Below, piece after piece: positions 57,625 to 64,000 of a stretch of 64,000 nucleotides of DNA. The notes beneath the pieces are model-generated. The model was not told the origin of the DNA. It searched no databases and was given only the letters and a program-made list of their open reading frames with translations. The position numbers were made by a program, and so were the translations under genes. The DNA comes from a virus: positions 40,663 through 104,662 of the IMG/VR virus record IMGVR_UViG_3300035703_000036. One strand, written 5' to 3'. Each line of letters opens with the position of its first letter. The first letter of the stretch is position 1.

Positions 57625-57640
57625 GAGGGGAGGGGCACAA

Positions 57641-58624
57641 CTAGTAAGAGCGAATAATATTCTCTCGTCTAGATTTCGTTAAACTTTCTTTAACTTCACT
57701 GATTTTCTTTTCAATTTCTTCCATTGTTAATTTAGAATTTGCAGCACAAGTTTTTTCTTTTCTAGTTTTAGTTTCTTCATCAGAGTTATAGTAGTAAGAT
57801 CCTGAAGATTCTGTTTTAGTACATTCTGGCCCAAATTGACCGTTATTTTTAATAAAATCATTTAGACTCATATTTCCTTTATTTGTTTGAATATTTACCG
57901 TAATACTTAAAGGCGCAGTATTCATAGGACAATTAGAGTATTCTACTGTTAGAGTGAACAAGAAAGCGTCGTAATTTACCGAATGTCTACCTTCTCTTAA
58001 CGAAGCGTCACATTTTACGTTTACAACAGCGTCAGCATATCCTTGCTCAACAGCATCTTTTCCAGTTAACCAAAGTTCATTTTCATAAGCAGATCTGTAT
58101 GATTGTAGAGTTTGTTTTCCATTAGTACGATCAACAGTAATTTTATCTAACTCATCAATTCTGCGTAACCATAAACCATATCTAGAATCAAGCTGAGATA
58201 AACCGCCGCCAAACTCACCAGTAAAGCCACCTTTAGCTTTATGAGACATTAGAACTCCGTTTCCAACAATCAATCTTTCGCCTAGATTTTGAACAGCTTG
58301 AAAGCCCATCGAAGCCGCAAATAAAGTAATGGTATGAACAGGACGATTTAAACCTTTAACAAATTCAAAAAGTTCGAGACCCGCCTGAATGCTTCCTCCT
58401 GGCGTATCTAGAAATAAATAGATCGGATATCCATTTGGAAGATCTGAATCAATTTTCATGATTTGCTGCATTACAATAGATACTGATTCGCTATTAAAAT
58501 CTTGATTTAGAATAACAGTGTTGTCAGCGGATAAAGTAATTTCTTTGTTTGCCGTTTTCTTTTCTTCTGCCATGACTGCAAAACTGAAAGTCATAGCAAT
58601 GATTAAGGTTACAATTTTTTTCAT
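57641..58624 (-). CDS. Exported ClpP/SppA-fold serine protease
   Basis: 327 aa, AAAGGAG before the ATG. Signal peptide MKKIVTLIIAMTFSFAVMA, then a ClpP-type domain: oxyanion loop FLDTPGGSIQAGLELFE (Gly76-Gly77), nucleophile Ser105 in FAASMGFQ, His128 in LMSHKAKGG, and the ELWLTGKDAVEQGYADAV segment where ClpP has its Asp (here Asn/Glu). A C-terminal extension of ~130 aa contains three cysteines and a charged coiled coil (TMEEIEKKISEVKESLTKSR). A ClpP fold with a Sec signal is exceptional: ClpP normally acts in the cytoplasm with an AAA+ partner, so this one probably degrades peptides or membrane proteins in the periplasm, like SppA/NfeD relatives. Confidence 0.75.
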   Translation of the reverse strand: MKKIVTLIIAMTFSFAVMAEEKKTANKEITLSADNTVILNQDFNSESVSIVMQQIMKIDSDLPNGYPIYLFLDTPGGSIQAGLELFEFVKGLNRPVHTITLFAASMGFQAVQNLGERLIVGNGVLMSHKAKGGFTGEFGGGLSQLDSRYGLWLRRIDELDKITVDRTNGKQTLQSYRSAYENELWLTGKDAVEQGYADAVVNVKCDASLREGRHSVNYDAFLFTLTVEYSNCPMNTAPLSITVNIQTNKGNMSLNDFIKNNGQFGPECTKTESSGSYYYNSDEETKTRKEKTCAANSKLTMEEIEKKISEVKESLTKSRRENIIRSY

Positions 58625-58651
58625 AGTTTCTCCTTTTTTATTGCCTTAATT

Positions 58652-58661
58652 AATATTACCA
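58652..58661 (-). promoter_or_regulatory. TGGTAATATT element before exported protease
   Basis: Reading leftward TGTGGTAATATT, 28 bases before ATG 58624. An approximate -35 TTGCCG is too far (20 bases). It is identical to the elements at 12357 and 48340. Confidence 0.5.
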
Positions 58662-58665
58662 CATA

Positions 58666-58938
58666 TTAAAAAATTTTTCGGCAATTTAATTGATAAGTTA
58701 TTTCGTGACCGCTGGAATTTCTTATAGAGATATAGTCTTCAAGTGAATTCAATGTGTTAGAGTTTTTAATAAAAACACTATACTGTAAACCGTTGATTTT
58801 TCTATCCATGTAAATTGGCTGATTGGCATATCCCGAAAAAGCCATTTCTTCCATTTCATTTTTAAAAGTACAAGATATAGTTACAATTTCCGCATAACTA
58901 TTGCAGCAGATAAACAAAAAAACAAATAAAAATCTCAT
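58666..58938 (-). CDS. Small exported protein
   Basis: 90 aa. Signal peptide MRFLFVFLFICCNSYA followed by a beta-rich mature part (EIVTISCTFKNEM, YANQPIYMDRKINGLQYSVF) that ends QLNCRKIF. Two cysteines could form a disulfide in the periplasm. AGGAG precedes the ATG. It lies between the exported protease and another exported protein and begins with the same MRFL. The function is unknown. Confidence 0.65.
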   Translation of the reverse strand: MRFLFVFLFICCNSYAEIVTISCTFKNEMEEMAFSGYANQPIYMDRKINGLQYSVFIKNSNTLNSLEDYISIRNSSGHEITYQLNCRKIF

Positions 58939-58946
58939 AAACTCTC

Positions 58947-59288
58947 CTAAAAAGATATGCTTATATTTAAAATGCCTCTAGTTTCAGATCCGTTAAATCT
59001 ATGTAAAACATCAGGTCTAATAAATATGTTTTCATCTAAATGAAATTTTAAAGATTTTATTTTAGAGGTATCTATAGATCCAGAAGCTGCCATTTGAGCG
59101 GCAGACAGTACCATTACGGCGGATTCTTTATTTAAAGGAGATTTTCTTTCTACGTAATTTGTTATATTTTTAGAATATAATTTAGCTGTTTCAGTTTGGG
59201 TGAAAGCCTTGAAAGCTTCTCTCGAAGCTCTTATTCTATCGTCGGCATTGGCTGAAAGGGAGACTATGAATATAATTAAAAATCTCAT
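58947..59288 (-). CDS. Small exported protein, leaderless candidate
   Basis: 113 aa. Signal peptide MRFLIIFIVSLSANA, then a helical mature region (IRASREAFKAFTQTETAKLY) and a C-terminal beta end (FNGSETRGILNISISF). ATG 59288 lies six bases after a perfect TTGACA-17-TACAAT promoter (CCCTGT between), so the mRNA should begin at the start codon without a Shine-Dalgarno. It starts the exported-protein cluster at 57.6-59.3 kb. The function is unknown. Confidence 0.65.
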   Translation of the reverse strand: MRFLIIFIVSLSANADDRIRASREAFKAFTQTETAKLYSKNITNYVERKSPLNKESAVMVLSAAQMAASGSIDTSKIKSLKFHLDENIFIRPDVLHRFNGSETRGILNISISF

Positions 59289-59294
59289 ACAGGG

Positions 59295-59323
59295 ATTGTA
59301 TCATGCAAACATTAATGTGTCAA
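59295..59323 (-). promoter_or_regulatory. Consensus promoter, leaderless type
   Basis: Reading leftward: TTGACA (59323-59318), 17-base spacer ending TGA, TACAAT (59300-59295), CCCTGT, ATG. The -35 overlaps the stop codon of the gene at 59320. Confidence 0.85.
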
Positions 59324-59955
59324 GAATTTCCGTCATCTTCCTCTTCATCTTTGATTGCCGCTAATTTTTTCAATACGTTACCTACAGTGCTATCATTAAT
59401 TTCAATAGTATTTTCACCTGTTTTTTTGACTTCAACGTTCGAGCCTACATTTACATTGATTGTGGGTTTATTTGGAGTTTCGATAGATTGATTAGGATTA
59501 GCTAAAGTATGGAAAGTCTTAATTGACTGATAGTACTGAGTTAATAGTTTTGTATCCAATCCTTCAATTAAACTATTATCTTTTGATGATAAATACTTTG
59601 TAAACTTATCTTCATAGTATTTATTTAATCCCATCATAATTGAGGATAGGGTATTCATAGAACTTATCTTTACTTGGCTCATTTTTTTTGTCATATTTAA
59701 AGCTAAGTCTTCGTAATACTTCATTCTTTTTTCGTGCCATTTCATCTTATTGCTTACATAAAGAATAAGATCTTTTTTGTCGGAAGTAATTTCAGCTATT
59801 TCGTTATAGCTTTTGCCTGACATATAAAGCTCAAACCATTTGAAGACTTTATTATCATCAATTTTAGTTAGACCAGGGCATCCATTTTCTTTAAAACTTG
59901 CCAATGATTTTTTATCGTCTTCAGTAAAATCTTCGCTATATTCTATCAGATTCAT
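59320..59955 (-). CDS. HTH protein, terminase-small-subunit-like candidate
   Basis: 211 aa. Residues ~35-75 form an HTH-like segment (KWFELYMSGKSYNEIAEITS, then KKDLILYVSNKMKWHEKRMK). A helical oligomerisation-type region follows (SSMNTLSSIMMGLNKYYEDK), then a beta and Pro-rich part and an acidic tail (AAIKDEEEDDGNS). This order resembles terminase small subunits, but no large terminase is in the window, so the match is only structural. It could equally be a transcription regulator. It overlaps the upstream gene by 20 bases. Confidence 0.45.
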   Translation of the reverse strand: MNLIEYSEDFTEDDKKSLASFKENGCPGLTKIDDNKVFKWFELYMSGKSYNEIAEITSDKKDLILYVSNKMKWHEKRMKYYEDLALNMTKKMSQVKISSMNTLSSIMMGLNKYYEDKFTKYLSSKDNSLIEGLDTKLLTQYYQSIKTFHTLANPNQSIETPNKPTINVNVGSNVEVKKTGENTIEINDSTVGNVLKKLAAIKDEEEDDGNS

Positions 59956-60277
59956 ATAGGACTCTTTTTTTGTTTTTAATTATAATTTTTGTATCTTCAA
60001 AGAATAAAGTTTTAATCCAGCTCTCTATTCTTTTGCATTTTATATCAAATAGTTCTTTGTCATCTTTTTTTCTAGGAATTGTTATGTTCGAAATAAATTC
60101 TACTTTTCCACTTCCAATAATTCCATTTTCACCTTCAGTAAAATCATATTGGATCTCTAATTCTTTAGGATTAAATAGGCCATAAAACCATATTTTCATA
60201 TTGTTAATTTGAAAATCTGACATCTGACCCGATAGAACGAACATTTTTCTATGTTCTTCAAGTATTTTTTCGCTCAA
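59936..60277 (-). CDS. Small hypothetical protein
   Basis: 113 aa, mixed alpha/beta (NMKIWFYGLFNPKELEIQYD; GIIGSGKVEFISNITIPRKK) with a basic C-terminus (KTLFFEDTKIIIKNKKRVLY). It overlaps the gp47-like gene upstream by 4 bases. The function is unknown. It is probably expressed with the recombination nuclease. Confidence 0.5.
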   Translation of the reverse strand: MSEKILEEHRKMFVLSGQMSDFQINNMKIWFYGLFNPKELEIQYDFTEGENGIIGSGKVEFISNITIPRKKDDKELFDIKCKRIESWIKTLFFEDTKIIIKNKKRVLYESDRI

Positions 60278-61245
60278 TTTAAGCTCCCTAAATATTCTTT
60301 TATTTCTTTCTTTTCAAGACCGTTGACTGTATCAAAATAAGATTCCATAAAAGAGAAGATGTCTTCTTTTGAAACTTTGTCGCTTTTATCTACTAGGCTA
60401 ATCCTATCTGTAGGTTTTGCTTTAATATTAGCTTTGCCTTTATATTTCTTTTTCATCTTAGTGATCCAAGCAGTTTTGCCGTTAAGTTCTAAGTAAATTC
60501 TACCAGTAGGAAGTTCAGCCTCTTCATCTCCTTCATTTAAGATAATTTTTGAGATAGGAGTAACAATTTTTTCTGTTGAAATAAACTTAGCTTCAGCAAT
60601 AGATCCATCCTCATTATGAGTAAATAGTTCTATGCCCTTTTTTTCATTTGCGTCCGATACGGAATCCCATTTAGGAGTCCCTATGTAGATACATTTTCCT
60701 ACTTTTTGCCTTTTATGGATATGTCCTGAAATAATACAATCCACATCTAATAATGCTGGATCTATGCCATCCGGAGCGTAAAATCCATTTTCATACTGAG
60801 AACCGGTAAAAGTTTGGTGAGCAATTAAAGTCTTACTTCCTCCAAATTTTTCATTTATATCGGTAACATATTTTGCATGATCAGAATAATACGGAGCGTA
60901 AACTATATTGTCTATTTTTCTAACTGAGTCTACTACGGTCAATCCTTCGATTGAAAACGGAAGTAAGGCGTGTAGACCTTCGGCTTCTTTAGAGCCTTGC
61001 ATATCATGGTTTCCTACAAGATATACTACTTTAAAATTTTTAACCATTTCCTGCAGCCATTTTTTCCAAAAAGCTAGTATTTCTACCCTGACAACAGCGT
61101 GGTTATGGAACCCGTCGCCCATAAACTCTATTTGCTGAGCGCCTTCGTCATACGCGGTTTTAAGTACGAAATCCATAAGCTTTTCTGATTCGCTTAAATT
61201 TCCAATTTGAATATGAGGATCGCCTACGCGAAGTATTTTTTTCAT
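60274..61245 (-). CDS. SbcD/Mre11-type nuclease (gp47-like)
   Basis: 323 aa. Metallophosphoesterase nuclease motifs: GDPHIQ (Asp9, His11), EFMGDGFHNHA, YLVGNHDMQG, LIAHQTF and CIISGHIHKRQ. A capping region follows (GRIYLELNGKTAWITKMKKK). It is the nuclease partner of the Rad50-type protein at 55257 and resects double-strand ends for recombination. It overlaps its neighbours by 4 bases each side. Confidence 0.85.
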   Translation of the reverse strand: MKKILRVGDPHIQIGNLSESEKLMDFVLKTAYDEGAQQIEFMGDGFHNHAVVRVEILAFWKKWLQEMVKNFKVVYLVGNHDMQGSKEAEGLHALLPFSIEGLTVVDSVRKIDNIVYAPYYSDHAKYVTDINEKFGGSKTLIAHQTFTGSQYENGFYAPDGIDPALLDVDCIISGHIHKRQKVGKCIYIGTPKWDSVSDANEKKGIELFTHNEDGSIAEAKFISTEKIVTPISKIILNEGDEEAELPTGRIYLELNGKTAWITKMKKKYKGKANIKAKPTDRISLVDKSDKVSKEDIFSFMESYFDTVNGLEKKEIKEYLGSLN

Positions 61246-61532
61246 TTAACAAAACTCACAAATTCTGGCTCTACTATAATAAACTTTTTCTCAATACCTT
61301 CAGCGTCATAAGTTTTTTTAGCCCAAGGAGCTGAATGAAGAACTTCTTCCGGAATAAAGACCTTCTGTCCGGTAACAAGCTTAAAATCTTTGCCATCATA
61401 ATCCATAAGAACTTTAAGTCCAATTAGTGTTGATTTTTGTTTGATTGAAGCAAACCCTCTAGATTCGCTAGACTCAATTTTCATTTTCCCTTCGTAAGGC
61501 TCGCAAACAATACAGCGGTTTAATGATTTCAT
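61242..61532 (-). CDS. GroES/gp31-like co-chaperonin candidate
   Basis: 96 aa, close to the GroES length (~97). The order of segments fits GroES: N-terminal NRCIVCEPYEGK, a mobile-loop-like region (ESSESRGFASIKQKS), LIGLKVLMDYDGKDFKLVTG, QKVFIPEEVLHSA, then FIIVEPEFVSFVK, where GroES ends with a strand such as ILAIVEA. The match is by pattern and length. The mobile-loop hydrophobic tripeptide is not obvious. T4 gp31 redirects GroEL to fold the capsid protein. If real, this protein could do the same. AAAAGGAG precedes the ATG, which overlaps the sigma-like stop. Confidence 0.45.
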   Translation of the reverse strand: MKSLNRCIVCEPYEGKMKIESSESRGFASIKQKSTLIGLKVLMDYDGKDFKLVTGQKVFIPEEVLHSAPWAKKTYDAEGIEKKFIIVEPEFVSFVK

Positions 61533-62569
61533 AAATCTACTCCTTTTAATCTTATCACTTTTCTTTCAATTACTTTTAATTTTTGAGCGGCATAATATAT
61601 CTTGTTAGATATATCAGTCTTAATAATATTATCTTCAACATTTGAGGAATAATCTTCTGTTTTGTCATAAACCCCAAATCCTTCTTCATCGTTTGACGAC
61701 TCCACACTGACATATCCTGAGCCGTTCATAAGATGAGTTAAATAAGATTCGGTGATAGGTAGCTTAGGTATTTTTTTTCCTTCTTTAGCATCTACTTTAA
61801 ATGACTCGTTTACTGCCTTTGTAAGATCTTTAATATCTTCGATCCCTTGTCTAAACTTGATTGAATTAGCTCGGTATAGGATCTTTCTGTCAGAAGGGTA
61901 CATTTTAAGAAAGCTTTTGGAATATTCCTCGATCATATTTCCAACCATACGGCCAATACAAACAGATCGCCAAACTTTTCTATATTCCCCAGCATATTTA
62001 TCTACACCGCTACTTAAGCCATAAATACAAATATCAATTAAATCAATTAAGGATAAATGAGATGCGGGAGTTTTTCTGTAAAAAATTTTCGCTCGATTTA
62101 TTGCTAGGGGGATATTATTTTCAATTAGGACATTTCTGGCTTTAATAAAATTATCATAAGTTTCCTGTAGAACTGGAGGAAAATTGTCTCCCCAATTGTC
62201 TACAATAAAACTAATAAATTGATAGTTTATATTGTAAGTCATTAATTTTTCTACATTTTTTTCTTTTATAGTAGGAGTAATCTGCTTGTTAAATACGGAA
62301 GATTTCTCTCTAAAATACGGCCTAGCACTTAGCATATTACCTTTATCTTGAGAGACCATTTCGATAAATCTGTAATAGATATCTTTAGATCTAGAGTATT
62401 TACAGGCTAGTCTTTTAAATCTTTTTTCTAAAGCAAACAGTTTTTCGACCTGTTCTTTTTGTTTGTCAGGGTGAGTTAATTTATTTTTCTTATTATTTTC
62501 TAATACAAAATTAACTTTTTCTGCCAGCTTCTGAAATTCTCTATCTGATTTTATTAAATTTTTTCCCAT
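61529..62569 (-). CDS. Sigma-70-like factor lacking region 4.2
   Basis: 346 aa from ATG 62569. Residues ~144-220 match sigma region 2: IENNIPLAINRAKIFYRK, SLIDLIDICIYGLSSGVDKY (the DLI and G-x5-DKY landmarks), then VWRSVCIGRMVGNMIEEYSK. A region-3-like helical part follows. The last residues, QKLKVIERKVIRLKGVDL, equal the start of region 4.1 (usually L-x-RER-x-VI-x-LR-x-GL), where the chain stops. The -35-binding HTH is absent. The stop is followed at once by the next gene, so it is not an obvious sequencing break. The start is leaderless: TATAAT, TATAAT, ATG. It likely directs RNA polymerase to phage promoters, perhaps with the region-4-like protein at 47400. Confidence 0.7.
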   Translation of the reverse strand: MGKNLIKSDREFQKLAEKVNFVLENNKKNKLTHPDKQKEQVEKLFALEKRFKRLACKYSRSKDIYYRFIEMVSQDKGNMLSARPYFREKSSVFNKQITPTIKEKNVEKLMTYNINYQFISFIVDNWGDNFPPVLQETYDNFIKARNVLIENNIPLAINRAKIFYRKTPASHLSLIDLIDICIYGLSSGVDKYAGEYRKVWRSVCIGRMVGNMIEEYSKSFLKMYPSDRKILYRANSIKFRQGIEDIKDLTKAVNESFKVDAKEGKKIPKLPITESYLTHLMNGSGYVSVESSNDEEGFGVYDKTEDYSSNVEDNIIKTDISNKIYYAAQKLKVIERKVIRLKGVDL

Positions 62570-62575
62570 ATTATA

Positions 62576-62584
62576 ATTATACCA
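62576..62584 (-). promoter_or_regulatory. Extended -10 of sigma-like gene, leaderless type
   Basis: Reading leftward TGGTATAAT (62584-62576), six bases TATAAT, then ATG 62569. No -35 is seen. The start codon lies at the expected transcription start. Confidence 0.7.
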
Positions 62585-64000
62585 CAATTATAGGGCCGCC
62601 AGATTCTCGGTAAAACCCTATTCTTTTCTTTAGCATAGACAATAAAATATGTTGGGAGCTTACGTCAAAATCGTATATTGTAGAATAAGGTTTAGGATTG
62701 TGAAAATCCTTAAATCGACTGATCTCTAATTTTCTGGTGGATCTACCCATAGCCCCTTGTTTAGTCATAATCTCACTAGAACCTCCACACCAATTAATGA
62801 CATGATGAGTAGGGTATAAATTGGTTCCGGTAGCTATTGCCTTTGTTCCTATTAATACTTTTATTTCACCCTTATTAAATCTAGCCACTTCTTCCGTTGT
62901 ATCAACTTGTTTAAGGCCGTATTCAGCGGCTTCTTTTTTAGATGCGGAATGTACGTAAGAAAAAGGTACATTTAAAAGATTGGACAACATTTGAATTTGA
63001 ACTAATTCCTCAACTAGTATTAGAGTTGATTCTTGTTTTACATTCCACGCTGAATTAGCTATTTTTGAGGCATATTGAGCTATATTGTTATTATAAAGAA
63101 AATGCTCTCTTTTACATTCTAGAGGATCTTTTGTATACAGGGTTGATGGAGAAAAGGTTTTAATTATTTTAAAATGAAGCGGACAAAGATAGTTTTTATT
63201 AATAGCGTCTTTAATTTCCATCTCAAGCACGACTTTACCTATAATTGACTGGAGCAGAGTTTCCGTTCCGTCTCCTCTCGTCTGAGTTGCTGAAACAAAA
63301 AATCTATAGGGAATTTCAGATAAGACTCCATGACACACAGTTTCTAACTGTTCGGCTCCAAAAGTGTGAGATTCATCAACAAGTAGGAGTTGTTTATTTT
63401 TAAAAAAATCCTCTTCTTTAGATCCGGCCTTGATCATAGCGAGGCTTTTACCTATTGCAATAGTCACGGATTTGTTGATTTCTTTTTTTCCATTTCCAAA
63501 TCTTCCTACGTATTTTGATCCTAAAGCTTCGGTAAAATCCTTATAAAGCTCTTGAAATATAGATTCGCTAGGTGTGACCACAACAGTTCTTAATCCCATA
63601 TCTCTAGTTGTTTTTAATAATATATAGGATTTTCCACATCCAGTAGGAAGACTGACGGCGCCATGTTTTTCTTTTATAAGCTTTTCTTCGGCTTCTATTT
63701 GATAAGGATATGGCTCAAAAAGAGGTTTTTTAGCCCAAGGATAGGGCTTGGGGGTGGGATAGACAATATCGTTAGAGACGATCTCCGCGTTGTCCACATA
63801 AGGCAAAAGACCTGGTTTAATTTCAAAAGCTTTTACTTCCGAATTGTACGTGACTAAATTTCCATTAAGTTTCGACTCTAAGTCTTTAACTGAATTTTCC
63901 CACGCTAAAGGATTTTTCTTTTTAAACCATTTGTTATTTTTAAGTTTATCTAGCCCATATTTAATTGAAGTTCTTTGAAATTCAAACTTTTTAAGTAAGA
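62577..64000 (-). CDS. UvsW-like superfamily 2 helicase, 5' end outside window
   Basis: The frame is open to the right edge (about 474 codons seen). The TTG near 63806 is an internal codon, not the true start. The motifs are those of SF2 helicases: EPYPYQIEAEEKLI (Q-like region), Walker A VSLPTGCGKSYIL, Walker B LLVDESHTFG, motif III FVSATQTRGDG, VLIGTKAIATGTNL (motif V) and QGAMGRSTRKLE (motif VI). A partial N-terminal domain ends FEIKPGLLPYV, as in T4 UvsW, which remodels recombination intermediates and removes R-loops. This fits the gp32/UvsX/gp46/gp47 set of this phage. Its stop lies inside the promoter of the sigma-like gene. Confidence 0.8.
   Translation of the reverse strand, partial: LLKKFEFQRTSIKYGLDKLKNNKWFKKKNPLAWENSVKDLESKLNGNLVTYNSEVKAFEIKPGLLPYVDNAEIVSNDIVYPTPKPYPWAKKPLFEPYPYQIEAEEKLIKEKHGAVSLPTGCGKSYILLKTTRDMGLRTVVVTPSESIFQELYKDFTEALGSKYVGRFGNGKKEINKSVTIAIGKSLAMIKAGSKEEDFFKNKQLLLVDESHTFGAEQLETVCHGVLSEIPYRFFVSATQTRGDGTETLLQSIIGKVVLEMEIKDAINKNYLCPLHFKIIKTFSPSTLYTKDPLECKREHFLYNNNIAQYASKIANSAWNVKQESTLILVEELVQIQMLSNLLNVPFSYVHSASKKEAAEYGLKQVDTTEEVARFNKGEIKVLIGTKAIATGTNLYPTHHVINWCGGSSEIMTKQGAMGRSTRKLEISRFKDFHNPKPYSTIYDFDVSSQHILLSMLKKRIGFYRESGGPIIVV

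Noticed and set aside
57641-58624. Prohead maturation protease
   Set aside because: The N-terminus is a clear Sec signal peptide and the neighbours are exported proteins, not capsid genes.
1-64000. tRNA genes, integrase or attachment sites
   Set aside because: No cloverleaf-like segment or recombinase was noticed on reading, but no covariance scan could be run; absence is not proven.

Overview
This 64 kb window is part of a large tailed-phage genome (Caudoviricetes), most likely a myovirus. It carries a baseplate-J protein, a gp25-type baseplate protein, many tail-fibre genes and a nearly complete virus-encoded replication and recombination set. The DNA is AT-rich. Early-region promoters look like ordinary sigma-70 sites (TTGACA-like -35, TATAAT -10, often with an upstream TG). 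Several products have Sec signal peptides or lipoboxes. Together these point to a low-GC Gram-negative host with sigma-70-like promoters. The species cannot be named from the sequence. No tRNA, CRISPR array, integrase, capsid or large-terminase gene was seen, so those lie outside the window.

Layout. Positions 1-114 hold the 5' part of a small basic leftward gene. From 205 to 28662 the structural genes run rightward: a fused LysM/gp25 baseplate protein, a 2104-aa baseplate-J protein, a further baseplate-like protein, a tube-like protein, then about ten tail-fibre, adhesin and lectin-type proteins, ending in a probable holin. A leftward block of five very small genes (11193-12251) with its own sigma-70-like promoter interrupts the structural array. 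From 28699 to the right edge everything runs leftward: (i) 28.7-31.2 kb, a six-gene accessory operon with a PLP-dependent aminotransferase behind a promoter with two 20-bp repeats; (ii) 31.2-36.4 kb, an intein-containing ClpP-like protease, an AEP-type primase, a DnaB-like helicase and a possible sigma-like protein; (iii) 36.5-38.7 kb, small genes with private promoters plus a TIGR03299/DUF932 protein; (iv) 38.8-47.4 kb, RecA/UvsX-like protein, a UvsY-like candidate, a gp32-like SSB, an exported subtilisin-like protease, a bacterial-type DNA polymerase III alpha subunit and a DnaQ-like exonuclease; (v) 47.4-57.6 kb, a sigma region-4-like protein, a metallophosphoesterase, NrdA/NrdB, an HNH nuclease and an SbcC/gp46; (vi) 57.6-59.3 kb, a cluster of exported proteins including a ClpP-fold protease; (vii) 59.3-64 kb, an HTH protein, SbcD/gp47, a GroES-like protein, a sigma-like protein and a UvsW-like helicase that runs off the window.

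How the genes fit together. Replication combines a T4-style recombination set (gp32-, UvsX-, gp46-, gp47- and UvsW-like) with a bacterial-style polymerase: PolIII alpha whose PHP metal site looks degenerate, beside a stand-alone proofreading exonuclease. Early genes use a recurring extended -10 (TGGTATAAT). Structural genes instead share an AATCTTTA element. The phage encodes a protein with sigma region 2 that stops at the first residues of region 4, and a separate small protein resembling region 4.2. I propose a split, gp55/gp33-like late sigma system that reads the AATCTTTA promoters. Three early genes, including the sigma-like one, appear to be transcribed as leaderless mRNAs.
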